Positions 1-9,234 of a stretch of 64,000 bases of DNA are shown in pieces. Numbering within the stretch: position 1 is the first letter of the stretch; every line of letters starts with the position of its first letter. The DNA is from Brenneria bubanii (lineage in GTDB: Bacteria > Pseudomonadota > Gammaproteobacteria > Enterobacterales > Enterobacteriaceae): NCBI RefSeq assembly GCF_022378355.1, contig NZ_JAKMAJ010000013.1, forward strand, positions 85,319 through 149,318, written 5' to 3'. The notes under the pieces are model-generated. The model searched no databases, had not been told where the DNA came from, and saw nothing but the letters and a program-made list of their open reading frames with translations. Position numbers and translations under genes: made by a program.

Positions 1-78
1 GCCGCTCAGTCGAATGCGGGCGACAACCGCATTCATATTGAGAGGAATATCCAGTAATGTTTTAAGGAGCAATGCCAT
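1..78 (-). CDS. 5' end of an unidentified gene running off the left edge
   Basis: The minus strand is open from an ATG at 78 to the window edge (26 codons). A GAAGGA ribosome binding site lies seven bases before the ATG. The N-terminus starts MALLLKTLLDIP and is mildly hydrophobic. In E. coli htpX lies beyond prc, but this start does not look like HtpX. A Fur-like box lies about 100 bases upstream. I do not recognise the product, and the call rests on the start signals only. Confidence 0.4.
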   Translation of the reverse strand, partial: MALLLKTLLDIPLNMNAVVARIRLSG

Positions 79-180
79 GAACGCATCCTTCAATATAAAA
101 ATAACTCATAAAATCAATAAATTAATAAATTAATAATAAATTCAGCCATAAGAAATTATGGTTTGAAAATGAACATAACT

Positions 181-199
181 AATAACGATTATCAATCAT
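181..199. promoter_or_regulatory. Candidate Fur box
   Basis: AATAACGATTATCAATCAT matches the 19-base Fur consensus at 12 positions, with the central GATTATCA well kept. It lies upstream of the minus-strand gene that leaves the window at the left edge, in an AT-rich promoter-like stretch. It suggests iron regulation of that gene. This is a motif match only. Confidence 0.35.
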
Positions 200-306
200 A
201 TTCCTGATGCTGATTGTCCCATTGACTCACATCAAGCAAAGTGAAAATAGCGGGCAGACGTCCATGATAACCTTGAATAACGTCAGCGGTTCACTGAGTG
301 ACGCGC

Positions 307-337
307 AAAAAAAAACCCGGACAACGCCGGGTTTTTT
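307..337. terminator. Rho-independent terminator downstream of prc
   Basis: The stem CCCGG/CCGGG with a six-base loop is flanked by an A-run on one side and a T-run on the other, so it can work on either strand. It lies about 25 bases after the prc stop and ends the proQ-prc unit. Confidence 0.8.
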
Positions 338-359
338 CATTTGAAACAACGATGAGTTG

Positions 360-2372
360 CTATTTTTCTTCCTGCGCCAAATCCTGCGCGATCTTCACGG
401 TTTCATCCAGATAAGGATCGGGGGCCTGATAATCCTTTGGCAACGTCTCCAGCGATTTCAGTGGTTTTTCCCCTTCCCGCGTCAGACGATCGTTAATTCG
501 GTTCAGACGCAGCGCTTCGTCATCATTGTTCTCTTTCTCGCGTTGAGCCAGATTGAGCGACACCGTATTACGCTTATCTTTGGTCGCATTGTAGCGAGCA
601 ATGTCCTCAGCGATATATTGGAATTCAGGATCCTTGGCGATGCGATCCTGATGCATTTCATTCAAGGTGCCCATCAGCGGTTTCAGATCGCCGCTTTTGG
701 TGTAGTCCGCGGCCTTAATGCTGTCCCACGGCAGCGCGTTGTCCTCGAATTTTTCACCGGTATCAACGGTTTCGGTACCTGTCGGCATCATAATGTCCGG
801 CGTCACGCCTTTCATCTGCGTACTGCCGCCATCAATGCGATAAAACTTCTGAATGGTGTACTGAACCGAACCTAACGCCGGCCAGTCGGGCCGCAGCATC
901 TGATCATAAATACGGTTCAGGGCGCGATACTGCTGAACGGTGCCTTTACCAAAAGTCGGTTCGCCGACAATCAGGGCACGGCCATAATCCTGCATCGCGG
1001 CGGCAAAGATTTCAGACGCCGAAGCGCTGAAGCGATCCACCAGCACCACCAGCGGCCCTTTGTAGTAAACAATGCCGTCGGTATCGCTGTCTTCGCGGAC
1101 CTTGCCGTTGTTGTCGCGGATTTGCACCACCGGCCCGCTGGGGATAAACAGACCGGACAGCCCGACCGCTTCGGTCAGCGCCCCGCCGCCATTGCTGCGC
1201 AGGTCGATAATGATGCTGCTGACGTGCTGTTTCTCCAGTTTCTGGAGCTGAACCTTGACGTCATCCGTCAGGCCCACGTAGAACCCCGGAATATCCAGCA
1301 CGCCGACTTTATCTTTGCCGACGTTTTTGACCGACATTTTAACGGCGCGATCTTCAAGGCGGATACGTTCGCGAGTCAGCGTGACGATACGGGTTTTGGT
1401 GCCTTTACCGGCAGGCAAAATTTCCAGACGCACCCTGCTGCCCTTCGGCCCTTTAATCAGCGCGACCACATCATCAAGACGCCAGCCGATGACATCGGCG
1501 ATCGGTTTGTCGCCCTGGCCGACGCCGACCACGCGATCGCCCACGGTAATGTTTTTGCTTTTCCCCGCCGGGCCGCCGGGCACCATGGAATTAATGACGG
1601 TATAATCGTCATCCATCTGCAATACCGCGCCGATCCCTTCAAGGGACAGGCTCATTTCGGTGTTGAACTGCTCGGTGTTTCTTGGCGACAGGTAGCTGGT
1701 ATGGGGATCGATTTCACGCGCAAAGGCGTTCATGATCAGCTGGAAAACGTCTTCACTGTTACTTTGCGCCAGACGGCGAATCGCAAACTGGTAGCGTTTG
1801 GTCAAGGTCTCTTTGATGTCTTTATCTTCTTTACCCGTCAGCTTCAGACTCAACCAGTCATACTTGATCTTTGCGTCCCATAAACGGTTCAGTTCGCCCA
1901 CGTTTTGCGGCCAGGGCGCCTTGCTTCGGTCAAGCTCAATGGTGTCGTCGCCGGTAAGATTCACCGGTTTCTCCAACAGCGATAACGCATACTGATAACG
2001 CTCGAAACGCCGTTTCTGCGCCAGGTTATACAGCGCATAGACGCCATCCAGCTTTCCGGATTTTAGTTCGTCGTCCAACTGCGTTTTCTTGTCGGAAAAC
2101 TGCGCGATATCAGAAGCCAGCAGCACATTGTGGCTGTAGTCCAGCATATTGAGATAACGGGAAAAAATTTTCGCGGAGAATGCGTCATCCAGCGTAAACT
2201 GGCGATAGTGGGAACGGAGAAAACGCGACGTGACTCGGTCACTGACGGTGGCGTGCTGAGATTCCTCCTGTAGCTGAGGAATTTGCTCAACGCGCGTGAT
2301 GTTCTCATTGGCAAAACTTGTGCCCGCCAGCAATAAACCTGCAATGGCGGTCATTTTAGCTAAATTGTTCAT
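360..2372 (-). CDS. prc: Tail-specific protease Prc (Tsp), periplasmic
   Basis: Prc is a periplasmic serine protease that degrades proteins with nonpolar C-termini, trims FtsI (PBP3) and, with NlpI, controls murein hydrolases. The protein (670 residues, E. coli 682) has an N-terminal signal peptide (MNNLAKMTAIAGLLLAG), a PDZ domain near residues 235-320 and the S41 protease core. The Ser/Lys dyad lies in DRFSASASEIF (Ser near 440) and in GEPTFGKGTVQQ. The start at 2372 gives a proper signal peptide and has GGAGG upstream; a longer reading frame exists but adds nothing conserved. proQ ends 19 bases upstream, so the two are probably cotranscribed. Confidence 0.97.
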   Translation of the reverse strand: MNNLAKMTAIAGLLLAGTSFANENITRVEQIPQLQEESQHATVSDRVTSRFLRSHYRQFTLDDAFSAKIFSRYLNMLDYSHNVLLASDIAQFSDKKTQLDDELKSGKLDGVYALYNLAQKRRFERYQYALSLLEKPVNLTGDDTIELDRSKAPWPQNVGELNRLWDAKIKYDWLSLKLTGKEDKDIKETLTKRYQFAIRRLAQSNSEDVFQLIMNAFAREIDPHTSYLSPRNTEQFNTEMSLSLEGIGAVLQMDDDYTVINSMVPGGPAGKSKNITVGDRVVGVGQGDKPIADVIGWRLDDVVALIKGPKGSRVRLEILPAGKGTKTRIVTLTRERIRLEDRAVKMSVKNVGKDKVGVLDIPGFYVGLTDDVKVQLQKLEKQHVSSIIIDLRSNGGGALTEAVGLSGLFIPSGPVVQIRDNNGKVREDSDTDGIVYYKGPLVVLVDRFSASASEIFAAAMQDYGRALIVGEPTFGKGTVQQYRALNRIYDQMLRPDWPALGSVQYTIQKFYRIDGGSTQMKGVTPDIMMPTGTETVDTGEKFEDNALPWDSIKAADYTKSGDLKPLMGTLNEMHQDRIAKDPEFQYIAEDIARYNATKDKRNTVSLNLAQREKENNDDEALRLNRINDRLTREGEKPLKSLETLPKDYQAPDPYLDETVKIAQDLAQEEK

Positions 2373-2391
2373 GCCCAGGTTGGCCTCCGTA

Positions 2392-3126
2392 TCAGAACTG
2401 CAAATGTTCTGCGCGTACAATCATCGCCAACCCCGAAGCCAACTGGACCCTGACTTCGCCTTTGGCAATTTCAAGCACCGTGGCATCCATGGCGTCTTTA
2501 CCGGCTCTGACTTTGATTTCCTGACCGATTTGCAGTTTGGAAACATCCGTAACTGCGACACGCTGCTGAGACTCGCGGCTGGCAGGCTTGGCCTGACGAG
2601 GCTGAGTTTTTGCCGGTTGCTGAGAAGAGGACGGTGACTGACGGGAAGCAGGCTGGCGTGGTCTGCGCGGCGCGGCGCTCGCGGCATCGCGGTCGCGACG
2701 CGGTGCGCCTTTGCCATTGGCCGGTCGAGCACGGGCTGGTTCAGCGCCTTCGCCGGCTTCGCGTTTTTTCGCTTGCTGCTCGGCGCGCTGAGCCTGAACT
2801 CGAGCCTTCGCTTCTTCCAGTTGCTTACGAGCATGATCGACATGCTGCTGTTCCAGCTCGCCGCATGGATTTCCATCTAAATCCACGCGCTGAGCGCCCA
2901 GTTTTACACCGTACAGATAACGCCAACTTGAGGTATAGAGCCTCAATGCAGAACGCAATTGCGTTTTGCTGATGTTATCCAGTTCGGATACGCGCTCAAC
3001 AAGATCTTGAAAAATACCGATCTTTAACGGGCGAGTTTCACCTTCTGTGGTGAAACAAAGCGGGAAATGCTTTGCCAAAAGGGCAATGACTTCTTTACTA
3101 CTGTTCAACTTAGGTTGATTTTCCAT
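2392..3126 (-). CDS. proQ: RNA chaperone ProQ
   Basis: ProQ is a FinO-family RNA-binding protein that stabilises many small RNAs and mRNA 3' ends; in E. coli it also affects the osmoregulatory transporter ProP. The N-terminal FinO-like domain spans about residues 1-120 ([34 protein letters not shown]). A basic, low-complexity linker rich in Arg, Pro, Gln and Ser follows, then a small beta-rich C-terminal domain (about 190-244, ending VRAEHLQF). The protein has 244 residues against 232 in E. coli; the extra length is in the linker. It is the first gene of the proQ-prc pair. Confidence 0.97.
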   Translation of the reverse strand: MENQPKLNSSKEVIALLAKHFPLCFTTEGETRPLKIGIFQDLVERVSELDNISKTQLRSALRLYTSSWRYLYGVKLGAQRVDLDGNPCGELEQQHVDHARKQLEEAKARVQAQRAEQQAKKREAGEGAEPARARPANGKGAPRRDRDAASAAPRRPRQPASRQSPSSSQQPAKTQPRQAKPASRESQQRVAVTDVSKLQIGQEIKVRAGKDAMDATVLEIAKGEVRVQLASGLAMIVRAEHLQF

Positions 3127-3174
3127 GAAATTTCCTGATTACAACGGGTTTGCCAACCGGCGCAGGCATGAACA

Positions 3175-3194
3175 GGCGTCATTATAATGACGCC
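3175..3194. promoter_or_regulatory. Perfect 20-base palindrome upstream of proQ
   Basis: GGCGTCATTATAATGACGCC is fully self-complementary and contains TATAAT-like hexamers on both strands. It lies about 50 bases before the proQ start and 28 bases after the msrC stop. It could serve as the proQ -10 region, an operator or a transcript-end hairpin. No good -35 was found. Confidence 0.35.
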
Positions 3195-3221
3195 ATCGGC
3201 AATTGCTACGTTATCCTTGTC

Positions 3222-3716
3222 TCAACATGAGAAATTGATAAAAGTCAGCACGTCGCTTTCTTCAAGTTGTGCGCAAAGTGCAGTCACCACCGCCTTGAGC
3301 CCTTCTTCATCATCTGCGTCAAACCGTTGATAAACAGTGCTATCAATATCTAAAACGCCGATTAACCGACCTTTGACCACCAGCGGCAGGACAATTTCGG
3401 CATTGCTTGCGGCATCGCAGGCAATATGACCGGGAAACGCATGCACATCGCCGACGCGCTGTATCTGATTTTCAGCAACCGCACGACCGCATACCCCTTT
3501 GCCTACTGGAATACGCACACAGGCGACCCTGCCCTGAAACGGCCCCAGAAATAACGAGCCTTGTTCCAGCAAATAAAAGCCAGCCCAGTTGACACCATCC
3601 AGACGCTCAAACAACAATGCGCTGCTGTTCGATAAGATGGTGATGAAACGATGTTCTCCCGCAATTAGCGATGATAAATCGCGGACCAGCTCCTGATAAA
3701 ATTCTTGTTTTTTCAT
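3222..3716 (-). CDS. msrC: Free methionine-(R)-sulfoxide reductase MsrC
   Basis: This GAF-domain enzyme reduces free methionine-R-sulfoxide in the cytoplasm. The three cysteines of the family are present at about 66, 76 and 100 (RVACVRIPVGKGVCG and HIACDAAS). Met-1 of MKKQEFYQEL aligns with the E. coli start, giving 164 residues. An in-frame GTG twelve codons upstream is possible but not supported by the family. The ribosome binding site is weak. As in E. coli it follows the proQ-prc group, but letA/letB, which come next in E. coli, are missing. Confidence 0.95.
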   Translation of the reverse strand: MKKQEFYQELVRDLSSLIAGEHRFITILSNSSALLFERLDGVNWAGFYLLEQGSLFLGPFQGRVACVRIPVGKGVCGRAVAENQIQRVGDVHAFPGHIACDAASNAEIVLPLVVKGRLIGVLDIDSTVYQRFDADDEEGLKAVVTALCAQLEESDVLTFINFSC

Positions 3717-4210
3717 AAAGCACTGATTGTCTTTTCGGATCGAATTAACCACACATACCTAATAGATTTAAAGGCGCATTCAAACAGCGTCACCCGCTCC
3801 CCGATACGCTACTCCGGATCCATGTAGGCAACAAATCCGCCTGCGCGAATTTGCTCGCCACCGGGCGACGGGGCAAAAAAATAACACCGCCGCTACATAG
3901 AAGATGAAGGCTATAACGTGAAATTACAATACAAAATCACCGGGAACGATTTTAAACGTCACTGACGATGGTCCAGGGAAGATGGGAGCCCATCATGAAA
4001 ATTGCCCGCTACAGCATGCCACAAGATTGATTCATCCGCGCGCGGAATCAGCCGTTTTCAATAACGGGTAATATACATATCGTGCTCTCAGGCAACGCAA
4101 AAAACGACTATGCGGTGACGCTTGGGCGATAAGCCGGCCATGCTTTCCGGTCGCCCCGACATCTATGCTACACTGCGCGTTTCATATTTTAGCTGTAACG
4201 GAACCCCGCC
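3717..4210. other. Gene-free stretch at the position of E. coli letAB
   Basis: No supportable gene was found in these 494 bases; the open stretches are short and unlike known proteins. In E. coli letA and letB (yebST) lie between msrC and rsmF. No LetA zinc ribbon or MCE-like fragment is recognisable, so this looks like a clean loss or a lineage where letAB was never here. A segment near 3756-3775 resembles one end of the palindromic repeat found at 33872, 39841 and 43791. Confidence 0.5.
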
Positions 4211-5662
4211 GTGGCCAAACAGATACCCGCCCATTTACCCCCAGCGTTTCTGTCCTCTATTCAGTGCATCATGCCGTCGCACCTGTCGATGGACGATTTC
4301 ATCGCCGCCTGCCAACGACCGTTGCGGCGCAGTATTCGCGTTAATACATTAAAAATCAGCACCGCAGAATTTCTGCGGCTGATCGCGCCTTACCAGTGGC
4401 AGTTGGCGCCCATTCCCTGGTGCGAAGACGGTTTCTGGATTCTGAATGCGGATGACGAAATCGTGCGGCTGGGGAATACGTTGGAGCACCTGAGCGGGTT
4501 GTTTTATATTCAGGAAGCCAGCTCGATGCTTCCGGTCCGCGCCCTTTTCCAGCATGATGCCGCCCCGCTGCGCGTGCTGGACGTAGCCGCCGCTCCCGGC
4601 TCTAAAACCACGCAAATCGCCGCCGGGATGAATAACCGGGGCGGCATCATCGCCAATGAATACTCCGCCAGCCGGGTGAAAGTGCTGCATGCCAACATCA
4701 GCCGCTGCGGCGTCGCCAATACCGCGTTGACCCACTTTGACGGGCGGGTATTCGGCGCGGCGTTGCCCGAATATTTCGACGCTATTTTGCTTGATGCCCC
4801 CTGTTCCGGCGAGGGCGTGGTGCGAAAAGATCCTGCGGCGATGAGCCATTGGTCGCCGGAAAGTATCGCCAGCATTGCCGCCACCCAGCGCGAATTGATC
4901 CTCAGCGCTTTTCACGCCTTGAAGCCGGGAGGGGTGATGATTTACTCCACCTGTACGCTGAACGAGCAGGAAAATCAGCAGGTTTGCCATTGGCTGCGGC
5001 AAACTTTCCCCGAGGCCTGCGAGTTCGAACCGTTAACCGATCTGTTTCCGGGCGCCGATTTGTCCGCGACGCAGGAAGGATTTTTACACGTTTTTCCACA
5101 GATTTATGACAGTGAAGGTTTTTTCGTGGCGCGTTTGCGTAAAACCGCCAGCGTGCCGCCGCTGCCGGCGCCGAGCTATAAAGTCGGCAACTTTCCGTTT
5201 GCCCCGGTAACCGCCAAAGATCGCGATTTGGTGACGCAGGCGGCGAGGCGACAAGGCCTGACGTGGAACAGCGACCAGTTGGCGCTATGGCACCGCGATA
5301 AAGAAATCTGGCTTTTCCCGACTGAACTGGCATCGGCGTTCGGCAACATCCGCTTTTCGCGTATTGGCATCAAACTGGCGGAACGGTTTCCCAAAGGGTA
5401 TCGCTGGCAGCATGAAGCCATTACCGCGCTGGCAAATGCCAATGCCGACCACGCCTTCGCTCTGAACGATCGGTTGGCCTGCGAATGGTTCCAGGGTAAA
5501 GACAGCTATCCGGCGCAGATCCCCGCCGACGATGAGCTTTTGCTGACCTATCAACACTGTCCGCTGGGACTGACTAAGCGCATCGGCAGCCGGATAAAAA
5601 ACAATCTGCCGCGCGAACTGGTCCGCGATGGCGCCTGCTGCGCTCCGCAGAGTAACCGCTAA
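4211..5662 (+). CDS. rsmF: 16S rRNA m5C1407 methyltransferase RsmF
   Basis: RsmF methylates C1407 of 16S rRNA in the 30S subunit using S-adenosylmethionine. The protein (483 residues) has the NOL1/NOP2/Sun layout: N-terminal domain, SAM site [12 protein letters not shown] near 124-135, [10 protein letters not shown] with Cys198, and the catalytic YSTCTL with Cys248. The C-terminal PUA-like part is present ([19 protein letters not shown]). The start is GTG at 4211, preceded by a weak AACGGAA. Strong similarity to E. coli RsmF runs from about residue 8 to the end. Confidence 0.96.
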   Translation: MAKQIPAHLPPAFLSSIQCIMPSHLSMDDFIAACQRPLRRSIRVNTLKISTAEFLRLIAPYQWQLAPIPWCEDGFWILNADDEIVRLGNTLEHLSGLFYIQEASSMLPVRALFQHDAAPLRVLDVAAAPGSKTTQIAAGMNNRGGIIANEYSASRVKVLHANISRCGVANTALTHFDGRVFGAALPEYFDAILLDAPCSGEGVVRKDPAAMSHWSPESIASIAATQRELILSAFHALKPGGVMIYSTCTLNEQENQQVCHWLRQTFPEACEFEPLTDLFPGADLSATQEGFLHVFPQIYDSEGFFVARLRKTASVPPLPAPSYKVGNFPFAPVTAKDRDLVTQAARRQGLTWNSDQLALWHRDKEIWLFPTELASAFGNIRFSRIGIKLAERFPKGYRWQHEAITALANANADHAFALNDRLACEWFQGKDSYPAQIPADDELLLTYQHCPLGLTKRIGSRIKNNLPRELVRDGACCAPQSNR

Positions 5663-5678
5663 TCCGCTTTCTCTTGTT

Positions 5679-5704
5679 TATCAGGCGGTTTGATCCGTCT
5701 GATA
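5679..5704. terminator. Hairpin downstream of rsmF
   Basis: TATCAGGCGG and CCGTCTGATA form a ten-pair stem (one G-T pair) with a six-base loop, starting 16 bases after the rsmF stop. No clear T-run follows, so termination would be weak or Rho-assisted. Confidence 0.45.
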
Positions 5705-5801
5705 ATCCCCGTCACCGCATTTCTTCGCCATTTTCATCTACAATTGTAGACAGGACTACGGAAATACAGCCGCACGACTTAAGGTGGTAAGCGAGGACAT
5801 C

Positions 5802-5993
5802 ATGTTCGCACTAGTGATATTTGTTTGTTATCTCGGTAATGGCTGCGATGAGCTGGTGATCGGCGCGTATAACTCGGAACGCCAGTGTCTTAACGCGATG
5901 TCTGAACAGCGGTTGCGCCGCGCCGGCTGTTACCCTATCGAAGAGTTTATCGACGGCTTCTGGCTGCCCGCGCGGGATTACGCCGATTTTTAA
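5802..5993 (+). CDS. yebW: Small conserved protein YebW
   Basis: The protein has 63 residues, as in E. coli, and shares the YebW pattern: MFALVIFVCYL start, paired cysteines (NGCDEL, ERQCLNAMS, AGCYPIEEFIDGFW) and the ending ARDYADF. A GAGGA ribosome binding site precedes the ATG at 5802; an upstream in-frame GTG is unlikely. The function is unknown. It marks the left core boundary of the accessory block, because its E. coli neighbours towards sdsR follow only after about 16 kb. Confidence 0.9.
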   Translation: MFALVIFVCYLGNGCDELVIGAYNSERQCLNAMSEQRLRRAGCYPIEEFIDGFWLPARDYADF

Positions 5994-6035
5994 CCCTGTC
6001 TCACCGCGTTCCGGCGTAGGATGTTACCCTGAATC

Positions 6036-6051
6036 AGGGCGCATGCGCCCT
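6036..6051. terminator. Palindromic hairpin between convergent genes
   Basis: AGGGCGCATGCGCCCT is a perfect 16-base palindrome overlapping the stop codon of the minus-strand dehydrogenase and facing yebW. It is a plausible transcript-end hairpin for both, although there is no T-run. Confidence 0.35.
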
Positions 6052-7111
6052 AAGCGGCAAAATCCGCCGATGTCATACCGAGCGATACGCCCGCGTCGAC
6101 AATCTTTTGCCACTCTTGATCGGAGATTTCGATCCCTTCGGCCTGGCGCCGCGCTCTGGCGTTGATTTCCGGCTCGCCGGCAATCAGAATCGGTTGCAGG
6201 GGATCCGGCGCGCGCGAAGAGCGGACATAGTCCAGCATCGCATCGTACTCTTTTTGTAGCCACGCCATCGACACCATATTGGCGGGGTCAATGACGATGG
6301 TGGTCATGTTATTCACAATCGCCCCATGGCGCGGATTATCCGGCTGGATGGTGCCGCCGCCGGACAATAGACCGGCCAGCATTTCCGCCGCCAGCACCAA
6401 GCCGCCGCCCTTATGTCGGGCAATCGGCTTCAGAGCGCCGCGTTTCTCCCCTTCCCACATCACGCGCGGATCGTTGGTCGAAACGCCGTTACCGTCGAGC
6501 ATGACGTCTTCATCGAATTTTTTACCCGCCAGATAGGCTACCCGGGTTTTCCCCAGCGCCACGATGCTGGTGGCGAAATCGAGCACAAAGGCGGCGTTAT
6601 TGTCACTCTTCGGAAAAGCGATGCAGATGGGATTAGTGCCAAAGCGCGCATCGCTGCCGCACCATGGCGCCACAATCGGATCGAGATCGTTGACGTTGAC
6701 GAAATGAATCGACACCAACCCCGCGGCGGCGGCCATTTCGCCATAGGTGCCAATACGCCCCAGATGGCAGGTTGATGATAACGTCATCAGGCATACGCCG
6801 GTCGTTTTTACCCGTTCGATCGCCGCCTGCATGGCTTCTTTCCCCGTCCTCTGCCCAAAACCCCGATCGCCGGAAAACTGCAGTACCGCGCCGCCGTCGC
6901 GGATCATCCGAGCCGGGGTATTAGGCTGCATGATACCGCTGGTAATAAAGCTCACGTAGTGCGGTAACATCCCCACGCCGTGGCTATCGTGTCCTTTCAG
7001 GTTGGCGCCCACCAGATGATCCGCCACGCAGGCGGCCTCCGTGTCTTCACACCCCACCTTCTGCAATAGCGCCCTGACAATAGCAATTAAGCGACTTTCT
7101 GCAATCTGCAT
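6050..7111 (-). CDS. Malate/L-lactate dehydrogenase family oxidoreductase (HcxB/YbiC-like)
   Basis: Members of this NAD(P)-dependent family act on 2-hydroxy acids; E. coli HcxB (YbiC) is the closest relative I recognise. Family signatures include KGHDSHGVGMLPHYV near residues 40-55 (with the conserved His), STCHLGRIGTYGE, RFGTNPICIAFP, LDFATSIVALGKTRVA and RHKGGGLVLAAEML. The second ATG (7111) is chosen, as AAGGGA lies eight bases upstream; the first lacks a binding site. The protein has 353 residues. It stands alone between yebW and an acetyltransferase. The exact substrate cannot be told. Confidence 0.88.
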   Translation of the reverse strand: MQIAESRLIAIVRALLQKVGCEDTEAACVADHLVGANLKGHDSHGVGMLPHYVSFITSGIMQPNTPARMIRDGGAVLQFSGDRGFGQRTGKEAMQAAIERVKTTGVCLMTLSSTCHLGRIGTYGEMAAAAGLVSIHFVNVNDLDPIVAPWCGSDARFGTNPICIAFPKSDNNAAFVLDFATSIVALGKTRVAYLAGKKFDEDVMLDGNGVSTNDPRVMWEGEKRGALKPIARHKGGGLVLAAEMLAGLLSGGGTIQPDNPRHGAIVNNMTTIVIDPANMVSMAWLQKEYDAMLDYVRSSRAPDPLQPILIAGEPEINARARRQAEGIEISDQEWQKIVDAGVSLGMTSADFAA

Positions 7112-7597
7112 CGGTTTTCCCTTCATTTTAATAGGAATGAATACGTTATCTGCCCGCGGTTATCCTACTGCTGAACCAGTCGGCGTTAAAACCTTTTCCC
7201 GCAGGGAAGCAGCGAACGTTTTTATCGACCAAGTAGCGCATGTCGCTATCGTTGACGGTGCCGATGCGGCTCCAGGTTTAGGTCGGGAGGATGCCAGGCA
7301 AGCGGCTAATGCCGTTCAGCGAAGGCGCTGGAATGATGAAGGGTGTTTCAGCTTCAACCTCATTTTACACCGGACAAGGTAACCTTACTCGCCGAATACA
7401 GTTCTATACACTTAGGGTGCTATCTTTTTATCAACCCTTTGATGTTGTGTGTCCCTGAAGTTGTGTTACCCATCCCTGCCAAGAGTAGTTTTCCCGCCCC
7501 CCGAGGCGGGATTTTTTTACCTGCATCCGGCCGACGGATAAACGCCGCATCACAGGCCTTCGCGAATTCGCCAGGCGGGGTTTGGCGGCATGTCGAG
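7112..7597. other. Long non-coding stretch with an orphan + strand terminator
   Basis: No protein gene is supported here. A TATACA hexamer at 7405-7410 sits in TTCTATACACTTA, which loosely resembles a sigma-S or sigma-70 -10. About 80 bases later comes a strong + strand intrinsic terminator (7493-7518). The stretch between could be a small RNA of about 100 bases. Confidence 0.4.
7493..7518 (+). terminator. Intrinsic terminator without an upstream gene
   Basis: CCCGCC and GGCGGG form a six-pair GC stem with a six-base loop, followed after one A by seven T residues, so it works on the + strand. No + strand gene precedes it within 1.5 kb. The flanking minus-strand genes cannot use it because the T-run is on the wrong side. 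Confidence 0.7.
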
Positions 7598-8071
7598 TTA
7601 AGCCTGCCAGCGCATCTCGATACATCGAAGGGACGTTCCAGCCAGCGAGGAAGGATAAAGGCTCTCTTTAACCGTAGCGAATCCATTTTTATGATAAAAA
7701 TCAAAGGCATTCGGCGTTGCACAGAGCGTCAGCGTAGTGAGTCCGCGCGCCCTGGCTTCCTGTTTAATCGCATTCAGAATCAACGTCGCCATACCTTTAC
7801 CTTGAAATTCGGGCATGGTGAAAATCGCCTCGACGCTGCCGGCAGCGAGATCCAGAAAGCCGGTAGCGACCGGATATTGCCCGTCGGGATCGTCGATGAC
7901 AAAAAACGGGTTCTCCGCCACTGCGCGACGATATCCTTCAGGCATCTGTTCCGGTGTCCAGGCGGTAAGCGTCGTTGCGTCATACACCTGTCCGCACCCC
8001 TGCCTGATGGCTCGATTTCGTATAGTCCATAACTTTTCCGCTTCATCGGGCGTTGCCTGTCTTACTCTCAT
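7598..8071 (-). CDS. GNAT family N-acetyltransferase
   Basis: This 157-residue GCN5-related acetyltransferase uses acetyl-CoA. The acetyl-CoA loop is FQGKGMATLIL (motif A, about 89-99), preceded by the beta strand VEAIFTMPE and followed by LTLCATPNAFDFYHKNGF, the typical C-terminal half. GGAGA lies four bases upstream of the ATG. The substrate is unknown; similar stand-alone enzymes act on small molecules or proteins. Confidence 0.88.
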   Translation of the reverse strand: MRVRQATPDEAEKLWTIRNRAIRQGCGQVYDATTLTAWTPEQMPEGYRRAVAENPFFVIDDPDGQYPVATGFLDLAAGSVEAIFTMPEFQGKGMATLILNAIKQEARARGLTTLTLCATPNAFDFYHKNGFATVKESLYPSSLAGTSLRCIEMRWQA

Positions 8072-8205
8072 AGAGTCTCCAGAATTCCACTACTTCATTG
8101 GTTACCAAGGTAATTTACTACAAGGTGAGGTTCATATAATCTAAATGGATATCGTCTACTGATGATACTATGCTTCTAAAATTTTTTATCCTGGATGGGT
8201 TCTGT

Positions 8206-8382
8206 ATGGCATTATTTATTCGAATATGGTTCCAGTTCGCAACCATTTACACCTGTTTAACCATCAGCGACCAAATTAGCGATATCTATTTTAGCTGCGC
8301 GCAATGGCCGTGGATTTTTGGCCTGCTGACGGCCGTGATAATCGGCGTCGTCACCGTTCGTAAACTTAATACGCTGCATTAA
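8206..8382 (+). CDS. Small membrane protein, unknown
   Basis: This 58-residue protein has two likely membrane segments (about 1-20 and 35-51, WIFGLLTAVIIGVVTV) and a short basic tail. GGATGGG precedes the ATG at 8206. I do not recognise a family. An upstream in-frame ATG (8170) is possible. Support is the hydrophobic pattern and start signal only. Confidence 0.4.
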   Translation: MALFIRIWFQFATIYTCLTISDQISDIYFSCAQWPWIFGLLTAVIIGVVTVRKLNTLH

Positions 8383-8778
8383 CGCTTCGTCACCCTCAAT
8401 ATCCATAAGTCGTAGAAGCCTCGCTAAATTAGCCTAATACCAAATTCAATGTTGGCAGATCCATCGTCGACATTCATATTCAGGCTAGCGTCCTTAAGCG
8501 GGAATACCAGAAGGTGTTCCCTGATGGGGCTTTGGCAAGAACACACGCCGCCCGGCTTGTTCAGTAACAAAAACGCTCATACTTAGTAACAAAAAAAGGC
8601 CGGCACAACTGACCTGAAAATAATTTATTCCATAATTTTCATACAGTTGAAATAAAACACATCACTGCCCCAGCGCTGGTTATTAGGCGAATGGCTGCGG
8701 TAAAATATTACGCGGCATGGAACACCGCAAATGAGTTATTTATCATCAATAACAATATTTAATACAGGTTATAAGTAA
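8383..8778. other. Gene-free stretch
   Basis: Nothing coding is supported. A short direct repeat, AGTAACAAAAA, occurs twice near 8562 and 8584. The AT-rich part near 8740-8778 probably holds the promoter of the cupin gene. Confidence 0.4.
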
Positions 8779-9234
8779 ATGAAAATATCAAAACTGTTTT
8801 TTTTGACAGTTGCCAGTTTATCCCTTCCTCTGGCCGGGTATGGTGAATCCGCAAAAACAACGAGCAACACTGAAGCGCGTATACCGGCAATCAAGCTGGT
8901 CAACTCAGCAGACAATCATTCCGCCTTTTTGACGGGGAGCATTCCGGCCCTGGAAAAAATTCCGGCCAAACAATTCTGGATCAGCAGTTCCACGGAAGAT
9001 TGGGAGAAAAACACCCATCCGGCGCCGAGAAAACAGTACGTCGTGACGCTAAAGGGCAAGCTGAAATTTAAAGTCAGCGATGGTTCAACATTCACTATTG
9101 CCCCAGGTACCGTGCTGCTTGCCGAAGATACCCAGGGTGAGGGACACAGTTGGGAAATGATTGAAGGAAACGAATGGGTAAGAGCCTATATCCCGATCAT
9201 CGATAACAACGATTACTTTACCTCCGACAAGTAA
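8779..9234 (+). CDS. Secreted cupin-domain protein
   Basis: This 151-residue protein has an N-terminal signal peptide (MKISKLFFLTVASLSLPLAGYG), so it is probably periplasmic. A single small beta-barrel (cupin) follows: KQYVVTLKGKLKFKVSDGS, TFTIAPGTVLLAEDTQGEGHSW. The histidine in GEGHSW is a candidate metal ligand, but the usual first motif with two histidines is not clear. Function unknown. It is monocistronic and lies in the accessory block. Confidence 0.75.
   Translation: MKISKLFFLTVASLSLPLAGYGESAKTTSNTEARIPAIKLVNSADNHSAFLTGSIPALEKIPAKQFWISSSTEDWEKNTHPAPRKQYVVTLKGKLKFKVSDGSTFTIAPGTVLLAEDTQGEGHSWEMIEGNEWVRAYIPIIDNNDYFTSDK

Noticed and set aside
3897-3965. Short frame ending KITGNDFKRH before rsmF
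   Set aside because: It is only about 20 codons, with no conserved match and no clear start.
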